Shown: in pieces, positions 24,222 through 33,790 of the stretch
Layout of the letters: each line of letters opens with the position of its first letter
How positions within the stretch are numbered: position 1 is the stretch's first letter
NCBI GenBank assembly: GCA_964393035.1
Contig: CAYMRX010000001.1
Span: forward strand, 372,001 to 436,000
Length of the DNA: 64,000 nucleotides
Direction of reading: 5' to 3'
Origin: Tabrizicola_A sp964393035
GTDB lineage: Bacteria; Pseudomonadota; Alphaproteobacteria; Rhodobacterales; Rhodobacteraceae
Made by a program: the position numbers and the translations under genes
The notes under the pieces: model-generated
What the model saw: only the letters and a program-made list of their open reading frames with translations
What the model was told of the DNA's origin: nothing
Databases searched by the model: none

Positions 24222-25736
24222 ATGAGCTTCACTCCGCATGGCCGCCACCTGATCGCTGGTGAGTGGGTTGCCTCGCCCAACACCTTTATGTCCGAACCCG
24301 CGCATGGCCCGGCGCATGAATTTGGTGTCGGCACGGTCGATCTGGTGAACCGCGCGGTCGAGGCTGCCGAGGACGCGTTCTGGTCCTATTCGGCCACCAC
24401 CCGCGAGGCCCGCGCCGCCTTCCTTGACGCCATCGCCGACGCGATCGAGGCCCGCGCCGAGGCGATCACCGAAATCGGCACGCAGGAAACCGGCCTGCCC
24501 GTCGCCCGCCTGCAAGGTGAGCGCGGCCGCACCACCGGCCAGTTGCGCCTGTTCGCGGCCCATATCCGCAAGGGTGATTACCTTGATTGCCGCAGCGATG
24601 CGGCTTTGCCCGACCGTCAGCCTGCGCCGCGCCCGGCAATCCGGTTGATGCAGCAGCCCATCGGCCCGGTGGCGGTGTTCGGGGCGTCGAACTTCCCACT
24701 GGCGTTTTCTACGGCAGGAGGTGACACCGCCAGCGCCTTGGCCGCCGGTTGCCCGGTCGTGGTCAAGGGCCACTCCGCCCATCCCGGCACGGGCGAGATC
24801 ATCGCCGAAGCCGTGGCCGAGGCGGTCAAGACATGCAGCATCCATCCCGGCGTGTTTTCCTTGGTGCAGGGCGGGCGGCGCGATGTCGGCACCGCCCTTG
24901 CCACCCATCCCTTGATCAAGGCCGTGGGCTTTACCGGCAGCCTCGCCGGGGGCCGCGCCCTGTTTGACCTTTGCGTCAGCCGCCCCGAACCCATCCCGTT
25001 CTTTGGCGAATTGGGCTCGGTCAACCCGATGTTCCTGTTGCCGAATGCCATGGCGAACCGGATGGACAAGATCGTGGCCGGCTGGGCAGGCTCACTCACC
25101 ATGGGCGCGGGTCAGTTCTGCACCAACCCCGGCATCGCCGTGGTGCGCGCCGATCAGGCCGAGGCTTTGGGCGCGGCGATGGTCGAGGCGTTGAAGGCCA
25201 TCGGCACCCAGACCATGCTGACCGAAGGTATCGCGCAGGCCTATACCCAAGGCCGCGACCGCATTGCCGCCGCCCCTGCCGTGCGCGAACTGCTGACCCA
25301 GATGTGCGACCGCCGTCAGGCCACGCCGCAACTGTTCATGGTCAAGGGCAGCGACTGGATCGCCAATCACCTCCTGCAAGAAGAGGTCTTCGGCCCGCTC
25401 GCCCTCATCATCGCCGCCGACAGTGACGAGGAAATGCTGACCATCGCAGGCGCTTTCGAGGGGCAACTGACCTGCACCCTGCATCTGGACGACGCCGATA
25501 CCGACATGGCCCGCCGGTTGATGCCGATCCTGCAACGCAAGGCAGGCCGGGTGCTGGCCAATGGCTTCCCGACGGGGGTTGAGGTGGTGGATGCCATGGT
25601 GCATGGCGGGCCTTACCCGGCCTCCACCAACTTTGGCGCCACAAGCGTCGGCACCATGGCCATCCGCCGCTTCCTGCGCCCGGTCAGCTATCAGAACCTG
25701 CCGCAGGCGCTTTGGCCGGAAGACCTGCGCGGATGA
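24222..25736 (+). CDS. 2-oxoglutarate (alpha-ketoglutarate) semialdehyde dehydrogenase
   Basis: 504 residues, aldehyde dehydrogenase fold. Visible are the NAD loop AVKFG-like segment (GPVAVFGASNFPLAFS), FTGSLAGGRALFDL, the catalytic-Glu region FFGELGSVNP and the catalytic Cys in GAGQFCTNPGIAV. The short GELGS variant is typical of the KGSADH class used in pentose and sugar-acid pathways. Last oxidation of the L-arabinose route, giving 2-oxoglutarate. Its stop overlaps dgoK by ATGA. Confidence 0.9.
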   Translation: MSFTPHGRHLIAGEWVASPNTFMSEPAHGPAHEFGVGTVDLVNRAVEAAEDAFWSYSATTREARAAFLDAIADAIEARAEAITEIGTQETGLPVARLQGERGRTTGQLRLFAAHIRKGDYLDCRSDAALPDRQPAPRPAIRLMQQPIGPVAVFGASNFPLAFSTAGGDTASALAAGCPVVVKGHSAHPGTGEIIAEAVAEAVKTCSIHPGVFSLVQGGRRDVGTALATHPLIKAVGFTGSLAGGRALFDLCVSRPEPIPFFGELGSVNPMFLLPNAMANRMDKIVAGWAGSLTMGAGQFCTNPGIAVVRADQAEALGAAMVEALKAIGTQTMLTEGIAQAYTQGRDRIAAAPAVRELLTQMCDRRQATPQLFMVKGSDWIANHLLQEEVFGPLALIIAADSDEEMLTIAGAFEGQLTCTLHLDDADTDMARRLMPILQRKAGRVLANGFPTGVEVVDAMVHGGPYPASTNFGATSVGTMAIRRFLRPVSYQNLPQALWPEDLRG

Positions 25737-26638
25737 CGCCCCCCCTTTCTCCCGACTGGATCGCCGTCGATTGGGGCACCTCCAACCTTCGCGCCTGGGC
25801 GATGGGGGCGACGGGAGTTCTGGCAACGGCGTCTTCGGATCAGGGGATGGGTGGGCTAACGCGCGAGGGGTTTGAACCTGCGCTTTTGGCGTTGATCGGG
25901 GATTGGCTGCCGCAAGGCCGACAAACCCCGGTGATGGCCTGTGGCATGGTGGGCGCGCGGCAAGGCTGGGTCGAGGCCCCCTATCGCGCCAGCCCCTGCG
26001 CCCCCGTCGCCACCACAGGGCTTTGCCCGGTGCAAACGGCTGACCCGCGGCTGAAGGTGCAGATCGTTCCCGGCCTGTCGCAATCGAAACCCGCTGATGT
26101 GATGCGCGGCGAGGAAACCCAGATCGCGGGCGCCTTGGCGCTGGACCCCGGCTTTGATGGTGTGATCTGCCTGCCCGGCACCCATTCCAAATGGGCGCAT
26201 GTGTCTGCGGGCGAGGTGGTCTCCTTTCAAACCTTCATGACGGGCGAGGTGTTTGCCCTTTTGTCCAGCCAATCTGTCCTGCGTCACGGCATGGCCGAGG
26301 GCTGGGATGAAACCGCCTTTGACGAAGGCGTGGCCGAGGCGCTGTCGCGGCCTGAACGGATAGCCGCCAAGCTGTTCGCCCTGCGCGCCGAGGGGCTCTT
26401 GACCGGCCTTTCCCCCATCGCCGCCCGGTCCCGCCTGTCGGGCCTGTTGATCGGGGCCGAGCTTGCCGGGGCTAAACCCTATTGGCTGGGCCAGCGCCTG
26501 CGCCTGATCGGAACCGAGGCATTGGTCGCAAGTTACACCCGCGCGCTTGCCGCCCAAGGCGTTGCCGCAGAACCCCTGCCCGCGGCCGCATGCACCCTTG
26601 CCGGGCTGGCAGTCGCCTCTGGAAAGGCCAAGGCATGA
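25733..26638 (+). CDS. dgoK: 2-dehydro-3-deoxygalactonokinase DgoK
   Basis: 301 residues. The N-terminal phosphate motif IAVDWGTSNLRAWAM, GMVGARQGWVEAPY and VICLPGTHSKWAHV are the hallmark of DgoK. Phosphorylates 2-keto-3-deoxygalactonate with ATP. Translationally coupled at both ends by ATGA overlaps with KGSADH and dgoA. Its presence shows that the locus serves galactose as well as arabinose. Confidence 0.93.
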   Translation: MTPPLSPDWIAVDWGTSNLRAWAMGATGVLATASSDQGMGGLTREGFEPALLALIGDWLPQGRQTPVMACGMVGARQGWVEAPYRASPCAPVATTGLCPVQTADPRLKVQIVPGLSQSKPADVMRGEETQIAGALALDPGFDGVICLPGTHSKWAHVSAGEVVSFQTFMTGEVFALLSSQSVLRHGMAEGWDETAFDEGVAEALSRPERIAAKLFALRAEGLLTGLSPIAARSRLSGLLIGAELAGAKPYWLGQRLRLIGTEALVASYTRALAAQGVAAEPLPAAACTLAGLAVASGKAKA

Positions 26639-27255
26639 CGCATCGCAACATCATCGCCATCCTGCGCGGGTTGACCCCGGATGAGGCTCTGCCGGTGGCC
26701 GAGGCGCTGATCGCCGCGGGCATCCGCCGCATCGAAGTGCCACTCAATTCGCCGCATCCGATGCATTCCATCGCCGCCATGGCGCGGGCCTTTGGCGACC
26801 ATGCCGAAATCGGCGCAGGCACCGTTTTGACACCTGCCCAAGTGGCCGAGGTCGCCGATGCAGGCGGGCGGCTGATCGTGTCGCCGAACTGCGACGCGTC
26901 CGTGATTGCCGCCACCAAGGCGCGCGGCTTGGCAAGCTGGCCCGGTGTGATGACGCCCACCGAATGTTTTGCCGCCCTTGCCGCCGGGGCAGACGGGCTG
27001 AAAATCTTCCCGGCCTCGCTGATCGGCCCTGACGGGCTGAAAGCCATCCGCGCCGTCCTGCCGCGCGATACCCAAGTTTACGCCGTCGGTGGCGCGGGGT
27101 CGGAAAACTTTGACCTTTGGGCAAAGGCAGGGGCCACAGGTTTTGGCATTGGGACCGCGCTTTACACCCCCGGCCTGTCGCTTGCCGAAGTTACCACCCG
27201 CGCCCGCGCCATCGTCTCCGCCCATGACGCGGTATTCCCGGAAAGCCGACCATGA
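26635..27255 (+). CDS. dgoA: 2-dehydro-3-deoxy-6-phosphogalactonate aldolase DgoA
   Basis: 206 residues, class I KDPG/KDPGal aldolase barrel. IIAILRGLTPDEALPVAEAL at the N-terminus, GAGTVLTPAQVAEVADAGG, VSPNCD and the Schiff-base Lys in DGLKIFPASL. Cleaves KDPGal to pyruvate and glyceraldehyde 3-phosphate. Overlaps dgoK and the lactonase gene by ATGA. Confidence 0.93.
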   Translation: MTHRNIIAILRGLTPDEALPVAEALIAAGIRRIEVPLNSPHPMHSIAAMARAFGDHAEIGAGTVLTPAQVAEVADAGGRLIVSPNCDASVIAATKARGLASWPGVMTPTECFAALAAGADGLKIFPASLIGPDGLKAIRAVLPRDTQVYAVGGAGSENFDLWAKAGATGFGIGTALYTPGLSLAEVTTRARAIVSAHDAVFPESRP

Positions 27256-28115
27256 TCTACGATAACCGCCTTTGCGAACTGGGCGAGGGGCCCCTTTGGC
27301 ACCCGATCCGCAATCAGTTGTTCTGGTTCGATATTCTCGGCAAGAAAATGCACAGCGTCGAAAAGGGGCAGCCACGCACATGGTCCTTTGTCGAAATGGT
27401 CTCGGCCGCGGGATGGCTCTCGCGCGATCATCTGTTGATTGCCGGGGAACGTGATCTTTTCCTGTTCGATCTGGAAAGCGAAGACATCGAAACGCTGGTC
27501 GAACTGGAAGCCGACAAACCCGCCAACCGGTCGAACGATGGCCGCGCCGACCGGCAGGGTGGGTTCTGGATCGGAACCATGTCGAAGCGCGGCGATAAAG
27601 ACCTTGGCGCAGGCGCGATCTATCGCTGGTATCGCGGCGAATTGCGCCAGCTTTTCGGCGGCCTCACCATCCCGAACGCCATCTGCTTTGCCCCCGATGG
27701 CTGCACCGCCTATTTCGCGGACACCCCCACTCAGCGCATCCAGAAGATCGCGCTCGACGCGGCAGGCTGGCCCTGCGCCGCGCCAGAGGTGTTTGTCGAT
27801 CTGGCACCCGAGGGGCTTTACCCCGACGGGGCGAGCGTGGACGCCGACGGCAACCTGTGGAACGCACAATGGGGCGCGGGCCGGGTTGCCTGCTATTCCC
27901 CGCAAGGCACATTCCTGCGCGCCATTGCCTTTGACGCGCCCCATACTTCCTGCCCGGCCTTTGGCGGCCCAGGGTTTTCAACCCTCTACTGCACCACCGC
28001 GCTGGAGGGCCTCTCGGTGGCGGATCGCTCCGCCCTGCCGCTGTCCGGCGCCACTTTTGCCGCCGATGCTGGCACCTGCGGGCTTGCCGAGCCCCCGGTT
28101 GATCTAGGCGCCTGA
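27252..28115 (+). CDS. SMP-30/gluconolactonase-family sugar lactonase
   Basis: 287 residues, six-bladed propeller of the SMP-30/regucalcin family. CELGEGPLWHPIRNQLFWFDI holds the metal-binding Glu near residue 11; RSNDGRADRQGGFWIGTM holds the Asn/Asp pair; YPDGASVDADGNLWNAQWGAG follows. Predicted to hydrolyse galactono- or arabino-lactone. Last gene of the coupled operon; the ATG overlaps the dgoA stop. Confidence 0.9.
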   Translation: MIYDNRLCELGEGPLWHPIRNQLFWFDILGKKMHSVEKGQPRTWSFVEMVSAAGWLSRDHLLIAGERDLFLFDLESEDIETLVELEADKPANRSNDGRADRQGGFWIGTMSKRGDKDLGAGAIYRWYRGELRQLFGGLTIPNAICFAPDGCTAYFADTPTQRIQKIALDAAGWPCAAPEVFVDLAPEGLYPDGASVDADGNLWNAQWGAGRVACYSPQGTFLRAIAFDAPHTSCPAFGGPGFSTLYCTTALEGLSVADRSALPLSGATFAADAGTCGLAEPPVDLGA

Positions 28116-28330
28116 AAACCCGCGAAAATCTGCAATCGGATGCCCTGAGATCAGGAGGCATCCACAATCGATTCGCCTTATCCACAGAAGATTTGCCAGA
28201 TTTCGCTTTACAGGCTTTCGCCTTGGCCACACTATATCTAGTAAGAGATGCGTCGGGCATCGCAGGGCCTTGCCAGACGCACAGCCTTTAGCGGACCATC
28301 TTCCGTGCAAGGCTTCATAGTGGGGCGCGC
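28116..28330. other. Intergenic region with hairpin and a perfect DnaA-box sequence
   Basis: A hairpin GGATGCC...GGCATCC (28138-28144 with 28157-28163, containing an inner CTGA-GA-TCAG) follows the sugar operon and may end its transcript, though no T-run follows. TTATCCACA at 28178-28186 matches the DnaA-box consensus exactly. An AT-rich stretch (ACTATATCTAGTAAG) near 28229-28244 could carry the YbjN-gene promoter. Only one DnaA-type box was seen, so no origin is claimed. Confidence 0.4.
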
Positions 28331-28834
28331 ATGTCAGTTTCAGAAGATTTCCTTGACCTAGATGATTTGCATCCGATCGACATCGTCGAGGATCTTGCCG
28401 CACATCACGATTGGGAATTCGACCGCGTCACCGATGACCAGATCGCCATGGCCGTTGAAGGCCAGTGGCGCACCTACTCCTTGACCCTTGCTTGGTCGGC
28501 ACAGGATGAAACGCTCCGCCTGATCTGCACCTTTGAAATGGAACCGCCCGAAGCGCGTCTGCCGGTCATCTATGACATGCTGAACCGCTGCAATGACATG
28601 GTCTGGAACGGCGCCTTCACCTATTGGACCGAACAGAAATTGATGGTGTGGCGCTATGGGCTTTGCCTCGCCGGGGGGCAAATGGTCGGCCCAGAGCAGA
28701 TCGACCACCTGATTTCCGCCGCAGTCATGGCGTCCGAGCGTTTTTACCCCGCCTTCCAGCTTGCCGCATGGGGGGATCGTTCCTCCGGCGAGGCGCTGAA
28801 AGTCGCCATTGCCGAGGCCTACGGCCGGGCCTAA
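28331..28834 (+). CDS. YbjN-domain protein
   Basis: 167 residues, acidic N-terminus (SEDFLDLDDLHPIDIVEDLAA) and a YbjN-type fold: HHDWEFDRVTDDQIAMAVEG, LTLAWSAQDETLRLICTFEM, YDMLNRCNDMVWNGAFTYW and a helical end with ASERFYPAFQLAAWG. This protein class is conserved next to proC in alphaproteobacteria. Cytoplasmic; molecular role unknown. It precedes proC by 28 bases on the same strand. Confidence 0.85.
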   Translation: MSVSEDFLDLDDLHPIDIVEDLAAHHDWEFDRVTDDQIAMAVEGQWRTYSLTLAWSAQDETLRLICTFEMEPPEARLPVIYDMLNRCNDMVWNGAFTYWTEQKLMVWRYGLCLAGGQMVGPEQIDHLISAAVMASERFYPAFQLAAWGDRSSGEALKVAIAEAYGRA

Positions 28835-28862
28835 CCTGCACCCCGCAATCAGGGGGAAATCC

Positions 28863-29671
<809 letters not shown>

Positions 29672-29675
<4 letters not shown>

Positions 29676-30007
29676 CCATCACTTACGATGATTTCGCCAA
29701 GGTGGACATCCGCATCGGCCGCATCACCCGCGCCGAAGCCTTCCCCGAGGCCCGCAAACCCGCCTTCAAACTCTGGGTCGATTTCGGCCCCGAGATCGGC
29801 GAAAAACGCTCCTCGGCCCAGATCACCAAGCATTATGTCCTTGAAGAACTGGTCGGACGGCAGGTCTTGGGCGTGGTGAACTTTCCGCCCCGGCAGATCG
29901 GCAAGGTCTTGTCCGAAGTGCTGATCCTTGGCCTGCCGGATGAAGACGGCGAGGTGGTGCTGATCGGGCCCGGCCATGCGGTACCACTTGGCGGTAAGTT
30001 GTTCTGA
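29672..30007 (+). CDS. CsaA-like tRNA-binding-domain protein
   Basis: 111 residues consisting of one OB-fold tRNA-binding domain (FAKVDIRIGRITRAEAFPEARKPAFKL...SAQITKHY and VVNFPPRQIGKVLSEVLILG; given in parts). This is the CsaA/YgjH type, proposed as an export-related chaperone or tRNA-binding factor. Coupled to proC (ATGA overlap) and to the next gene (TGATG). Confidence 0.88.
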
Positions 30008-30951
30008 TGAAACTCCTCATCACCCGCCCGCTGCCAGAACCCGTCATGCAGGCCGCGCGTGCCCGTTTTGAGGTGACCGCGCGGCAAAGTACCCTGCCGC
30101 TGACACCCGAAGACCTCCGCGCCAGCTTGCGCGACTTTGACGTCGTATTGCCGACGCTTGGCGATCTCTATTCCGCCGCCGTCTTTGCCGATGTGGCAAG
30201 CCCCCGGGCCAAGCTGCTTGCGAATTTCGGTGTCGGCTTCAACCATATCGACGTGACCGCCGCCCGCGCGGCAGGGGTGCAGGTGACAAATACCCCCGGC
30301 GCGGTGACCGACGCCACCGCCGATATCGCCATGACGCTGATCCTGATGACGGCACGGCGGGCGGGCGAAGGCGAACGGCTGGTCCGTACGGGCAAATGGC
30401 AGGGCTGGCACCCGACGCAGATGCTGGGCCTGCATGTTACCGGCAAGACGCTTGGCATCATCGGCATGGGCCGCATCGGCAAGGCCATCGCCAAACGGGC
30501 GCATCACGGCTTTGGCATGGAGATCACCTATTACAACCGCTCTCCCGCCGAGCCGGGCCTGCCCGCGCGCGCGGTGGATCTGCCCGAAGCCATGGGGGCC
30601 GATATCGTCGTCGTCGCCGTGCCGGGCGGACCGGCGACGCGCCACCTCATCAACGCCGAACGATTGGCACAGATGAAACCCGGGGGCCTTTTCATCAATA
30701 TCGCCCGCGGCGATGTGGTGGACGAAGCCGCCCTCGCCCATGCCCTGCAAAGCGGTCAGATCGGCGGCGCGGGTCTTGATGTTTACGAACAGGAACCGCA
30801 GATCCATCCCGCGCTGCTGACCATGGAAAACGTCACCCTCCTGCCCCATCTTGGAACGGCCGCATTGGAAGTGCGCACGGCCATGGGGATGATGGCGGTC
30901 GACAATCTTCTGGCCTTCGCCGCAGGTCGCCCCTTGCCTAATCCGGTCTAG
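30007..30951 (+). CDS. D-isomer-specific 2-hydroxyacid dehydrogenase (glyoxylate/hydroxypyruvate reductase-like)
   Basis: 314 residues. NAD(P)-binding GKTLGIIGMGRIGKAIAKRA, catalytic Arg in NIARGDVVDEAAL, Glu in GLDVYEQEPQIHPALL and the catalytic His in LLPHLGTAALEVR. Complete catalytic triad. Probably reduces glyoxylate or hydroxypyruvate; a hydroxypyruvate isomerase gene lies at 39090 but is not in the same operon. The start overlaps the CsaA-like stop. Confidence 0.88.
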   Translation: MKLLITRPLPEPVMQAARARFEVTARQSTLPLTPEDLRASLRDFDVVLPTLGDLYSAAVFADVASPRAKLLANFGVGFNHIDVTAARAAGVQVTNTPGAVTDATADIAMTLILMTARRAGEGERLVRTGKWQGWHPTQMLGLHVTGKTLGIIGMGRIGKAIAKRAHHGFGMEITYYNRSPAEPGLPARAVDLPEAMGADIVVVAVPGGPATRHLINAERLAQMKPGGLFINIARGDVVDEAALAHALQSGQIGGAGLDVYEQEPQIHPALLTMENVTLLPHLGTAALEVRTAMGMMAVDNLLAFAAGRPLPNPV

Positions 30952-30973
30952 ACTCATGGCTTTTACCTTGGTC

Positions 30974-31032
30974 CAAATATCCCCCGCGGAGCGTCCGGCG
31001 TTGACCGGTGGAGTCTCCGGCGGGGATATTTG
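30974..31032. repeat. Intergenic inverted repeat with CTCCGGCGGGGATATTT arm
   Basis: 18-bp arms (30974-30991 and 31015-31032) pair with two mismatches across a 23-base centre. The right arm and its flank (to TTGAAGG at 31041-31047) recur at 39903-39934, and the core recurs at 55192-55207. Sits between the dehydrogenase and sulfotransferase genes. Confidence 0.6.
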
Positions 31033-31071
31033 CACCATGTTGAAGGGCTGGCCCTTACAAGGGCTGCGGTC

Positions 31072-31737
31072 ATGATCATCTCCCCCCGTCGCCGCTATGT
31101 CTTCGTCCATATCCCGAAAACCGGGGGCACGGCGCTGACGCTGGCCTTGGAAGCCCGCGCGATGAAGGAGGATATCCTGATTGGCGACACGCCCAAGGCA
31201 CGGGCGCGGCGCGGGCGGGTCAAGGGATTGAAGGCGGCGGGGCGGCTTTGGAAGCACTCCACGCTGGCTGATATTGATGGGGTGGTCAGCGCGGAAGATC
31301 TGCGGGGCATGTTCTGCTTTACCATTGTGCGCAATCCTTGGGATCGGGCGGTCAGCTATTACCATTGGCTGCGCGATCAAAGCTTTGCCCATCCCGCTGT
31401 GGGCTTGGCCAAGACCCTGAGTTTCAGCGGGTTTATCAACCATCCGCAAACCCGGACCGGTTTTCGGCTGTGGCCAGCCGCGGCCTATCTGCGCAGCCGG
31501 ACCGGCGTGGACTGCTGTCAACTGTTCGCCCGACTGGAACATCTCGACACTGATCTTGCGCCGTTAGAGGCGCATTTGGGCTTTCGTCTGACACCCCTGC
31601 CCCGCACCAATGCAAGCACGCGCGCGCGGGATTGGCGCGGGTTTTACTCGGACCAGGACGCGGCCCGCCTTGCCGAAGATTGCGCCGAGGACATTGCCCG
31701 TTTCGGCTATCGTTTCGACGATTTCAGCGCGCGTTGA
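31072..31737 (+). CDS. Sulfotransferase-family protein
   Basis: 221 residues. The PAPS 5'-phosphosulfate loop is seen as YVFVHIPKTGGTALTLAL and the 3'-phosphate motif as FCFTIVRNPWDRAVSYYHWL, both near-canonical. The ATG at 31072 has AAGGG upstream and starts just before the first strand; a longer in-frame start at 31030 would begin inside the repeat element. Transfers sulfate from PAPS to a carbohydrate or similar acceptor (unknown). The 3' end overlaps the convergent gene at 31724 by 14 bases. Confidence 0.82.
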   Translation: MIISPRRRYVFVHIPKTGGTALTLALEARAMKEDILIGDTPKARARRGRVKGLKAAGRLWKHSTLADIDGVVSAEDLRGMFCFTIVRNPWDRAVSYYHWLRDQSFAHPAVGLAKTLSFSGFINHPQTRTGFRLWPAAAYLRSRTGVDCCQLFARLEHLDTDLAPLEAHLGFRLTPLPRTNASTRARDWRGFYSDQDAARLAEDCAEDIARFGYRFDDFSAR

Positions 31738-33790
31738 GCCGCCGCCCTTCGACGAGCCATGCCGCCACGGCAAAGCCCGCCGCCAGCAAAAGCAAAAGCC
31801 AAGCCGGAACCAGCGGCGAGACATGCAGATCCTCGGTCACATAGGCGCCGCGCGGGATATAGCCCAGCCAGCCACGCCCGGCGGCGGGCCGACCTTCCCG
31901 CACCGGGCGCAAGCCGGGAAAGCCGTCCTCCAGCCGCAGCATGCCACCTTGGACGGTATCAACCAAGGGCTGCAAGGCGGCGGATGAGGCCAGCGTTTCA
32001 ACAAACTCACGCGGGGCGGGCGGGCCGACGGCCACCACGCGGGTCAGATCGTCTTGCGCAAGCCGATAAAGCCCGACCATTGGCGCCTTCCAATCGGCTT
32101 GGAAGCGGCCCGGTGACACCTCGGGCAGGGTCAGTTTCGTCATGGCCCCATCCGGCGCCGTGATCGTCAGATCTTCCGGTGGTTCGGGCTTGATCGTGCG
32201 GCGGGTCAGGCGCAGCACATCGCCCGTCACCCCGGCCATCAGGGCCTCCTCCTCCAGTTCCGGCTCTTTCAGCATCCAATGGGCCAGCCGCTTCAGCAGT
32301 TCCAACTGCGGCCCGCCGCCTTCAAAGCCGCGGCCCCACAGCCAGGCCTGATCCGAGGCCAGAACCGCGATGCGGCCCTGATCCACACGGTCCAGCACCA
32401 AAAGCGGGCGATCCCCCGGGCCGGACATCGCGACCTGACCGCGCAAAAGGTCCACCTCGGCCAGCCGGAACCAGCGGCCCCAGCCGCCTGCCGGCGCCAG
32501 CGCCTCCAGCCCCTCGGTGACCGGATGGCGGCGGCCAAGATCCGTCAGGGCCGGGCGGAAGGGTTCCTCGATCACCTGGGCCGTCGGCGCCACAGGCAGA
32601 ATTTCGGCCAGAGGCGAGCGCCACAGGCTGTCCACCGCGCCGAACTCTGGCCCGGCCGCGACCAGAACCGTGCCGCCGTTTCTGACATAACTGACAACGT
32701 TATCAAGGTATTCCATCGGCAGGATGCCCCGCATCCGGTAGCGGTCAAAGATGATGAGATCAAACTCCTCGATCTTTTCGACAAAGAGTTCCCGCGTTGG
32801 AAAGGCGATCAGCGCCAACTCATCGACCGGCACGCCATCCTGCTTTTCCGGCGGGCGCAGGATGGTGAAATGCACCAGATCCACCGCCGCGTCAGACTTC
32901 AGCAAGTTGCGCCAGACCCGTTCACCGGCATGGGGTTCCCCCGAGACCAGCAGAACGCGCAGCCGGTCGCGCACGCCGTTGATCTGCACCACGGCGGCGT
33001 TGTTGCGGTCGGTCAATTCACCCTCGACGGGCGCTACCGAGAAGTGCAGCACGTTCTGCCCGCCATGCGGCAGGGTGACGGGCAATTCCAGATCGGTGTT
33101 CACCGGCACCGTGAAGGTGGCAGGGTCATCGGCATCGACCGCGATGGTGATCGCAACCTCAGACCCCAAGGGCGGGGCCACGCCCTGATCTTCGATACGG
33201 AGTTTTAGCTGAAACTCCTCGCCAATAATGGCAAAGGCGGGGGCGTCCATGATGACCAGACGGCGGTCCCAATCGGTCTTGCGCCCCGTGAGCAGCACAT
33301 GCAGCGGGGCAGGCAGGCTGGGGGCGAGGCCCGCATCATGCACCTGCCCATCGGTGAGGATGACCGCCCCGGCGATCCGGGCGCGGGGTTCGGCGGCCAT
33401 CGCCTCGGCCAAGGCGGTAAGGGCCAGCGATCCGGCGTCCTTTTCGCCATCGGCAAAGCGGATGACGCGCAACTCGGTGTTGTCCAGCGCGGCAACCGCG
33501 CGGCTGAGTGCCGCCAACGCGGCCTCGGTCTGCGCCGGGCGATCCGAGAGGCGCTGGCTGGCGCTGTCATCGACCACGGCAAGGATGATGTCGGACAGGG
33601 GCTTGCGGGATTCTTCCTGCAACGAGGGGTTCAGAAGGGCTGCGCCAAGGGCGGCCATGGCCAGCGCCCGCAAGGGCCAGCCACGCAAAGAGCGCCAGAT
33701 GGCAAAGCCGAGCATGAGGGCGGCAAGGGCCGCCAAGGCCCAGAGGGCGGGCAGCGGCAGCAGCGGGTCGAAGATGACGCTCCGGCTCAT
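31724..33790 (-). CDS. Large membrane protein with VWA/GATase-like region, last gene of the MoxR operon
   Basis: 688 residues. Two N-terminal helices (LPALWALAALAALMLGFAIW, then LRALAMAALGAALL) precede a soluble region with VVDDSASQRLSDRP, a VWA-like start. A glutamine-amidotransferase-like segment follows (LLVSGEPHAGERVWRNLL, DLIIFDRYRMRGILP, YVRNGGTVLVAAGPEFG), with a C-terminal helix (LVPAWLLLLLAAGFAVAAWL). Such proteins are found with MoxR ATPase and DUF58 genes. The role may be in envelope stress or complex assembly; not established. The start overlaps the upstream gene by 4 bases. Confidence 0.8.
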   Translation of the reverse strand: MSRSVIFDPLLPLPALWALAALAALMLGFAIWRSLRGWPLRALAMAALGAALLNPSLQEESRKPLSDIILAVVDDSASQRLSDRPAQTEAALAALSRAVAALDNTELRVIRFADGEKDAGSLALTALAEAMAAEPRARIAGAVILTDGQVHDAGLAPSLPAPLHVLLTGRKTDWDRRLVIMDAPAFAIIGEEFQLKLRIEDQGVAPPLGSEVAITIAVDADDPATFTVPVNTDLELPVTLPHGGQNVLHFSVAPVEGELTDRNNAAVVQINGVRDRLRVLLVSGEPHAGERVWRNLLKSDAAVDLVHFTILRPPEKQDGVPVDELALIAFPTRELFVEKIEEFDLIIFDRYRMRGILPMEYLDNVVSYVRNGGTVLVAAGPEFGAVDSLWRSPLAEILPVAPTAQVIEEPFRPALTDLGRRHPVTEGLEALAPAGGWGRWFRLAEVDLLRGQVAMSGPGDRPLLVLDRVDQGRIAVLASDQAWLWGRGFEGGGPQLELLKRLAHWMLKEPELEEEALMAGVTGDVLRLTRRTIKPEPPEDLTITAPDGAMTKLTLPEVSPGRFQADWKAPMVGLYRLAQDDLTRVVAVGPPAPREFVETLASSAALQPLVDTVQGGMLRLEDGFPGLRPVREGRPAAGRGWLGYIPRGAYVTEDLHVSPLVPAWLLLLLAAGFAVAAWLVEGRRLNAR

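Noticed and set aside
23190..24908. A 572-codon minus-strand frame across the galactose dehydrogenase and KGSADH genes
   Set aside because: It crosses two well-defined genes on the opposite strand and has no recognisable protein features.
28116..28330. Replication origin
   Set aside because: Only one DnaA-type box and no cluster of origin genes such as dnaA, parAB, hemE or repABC in the window.
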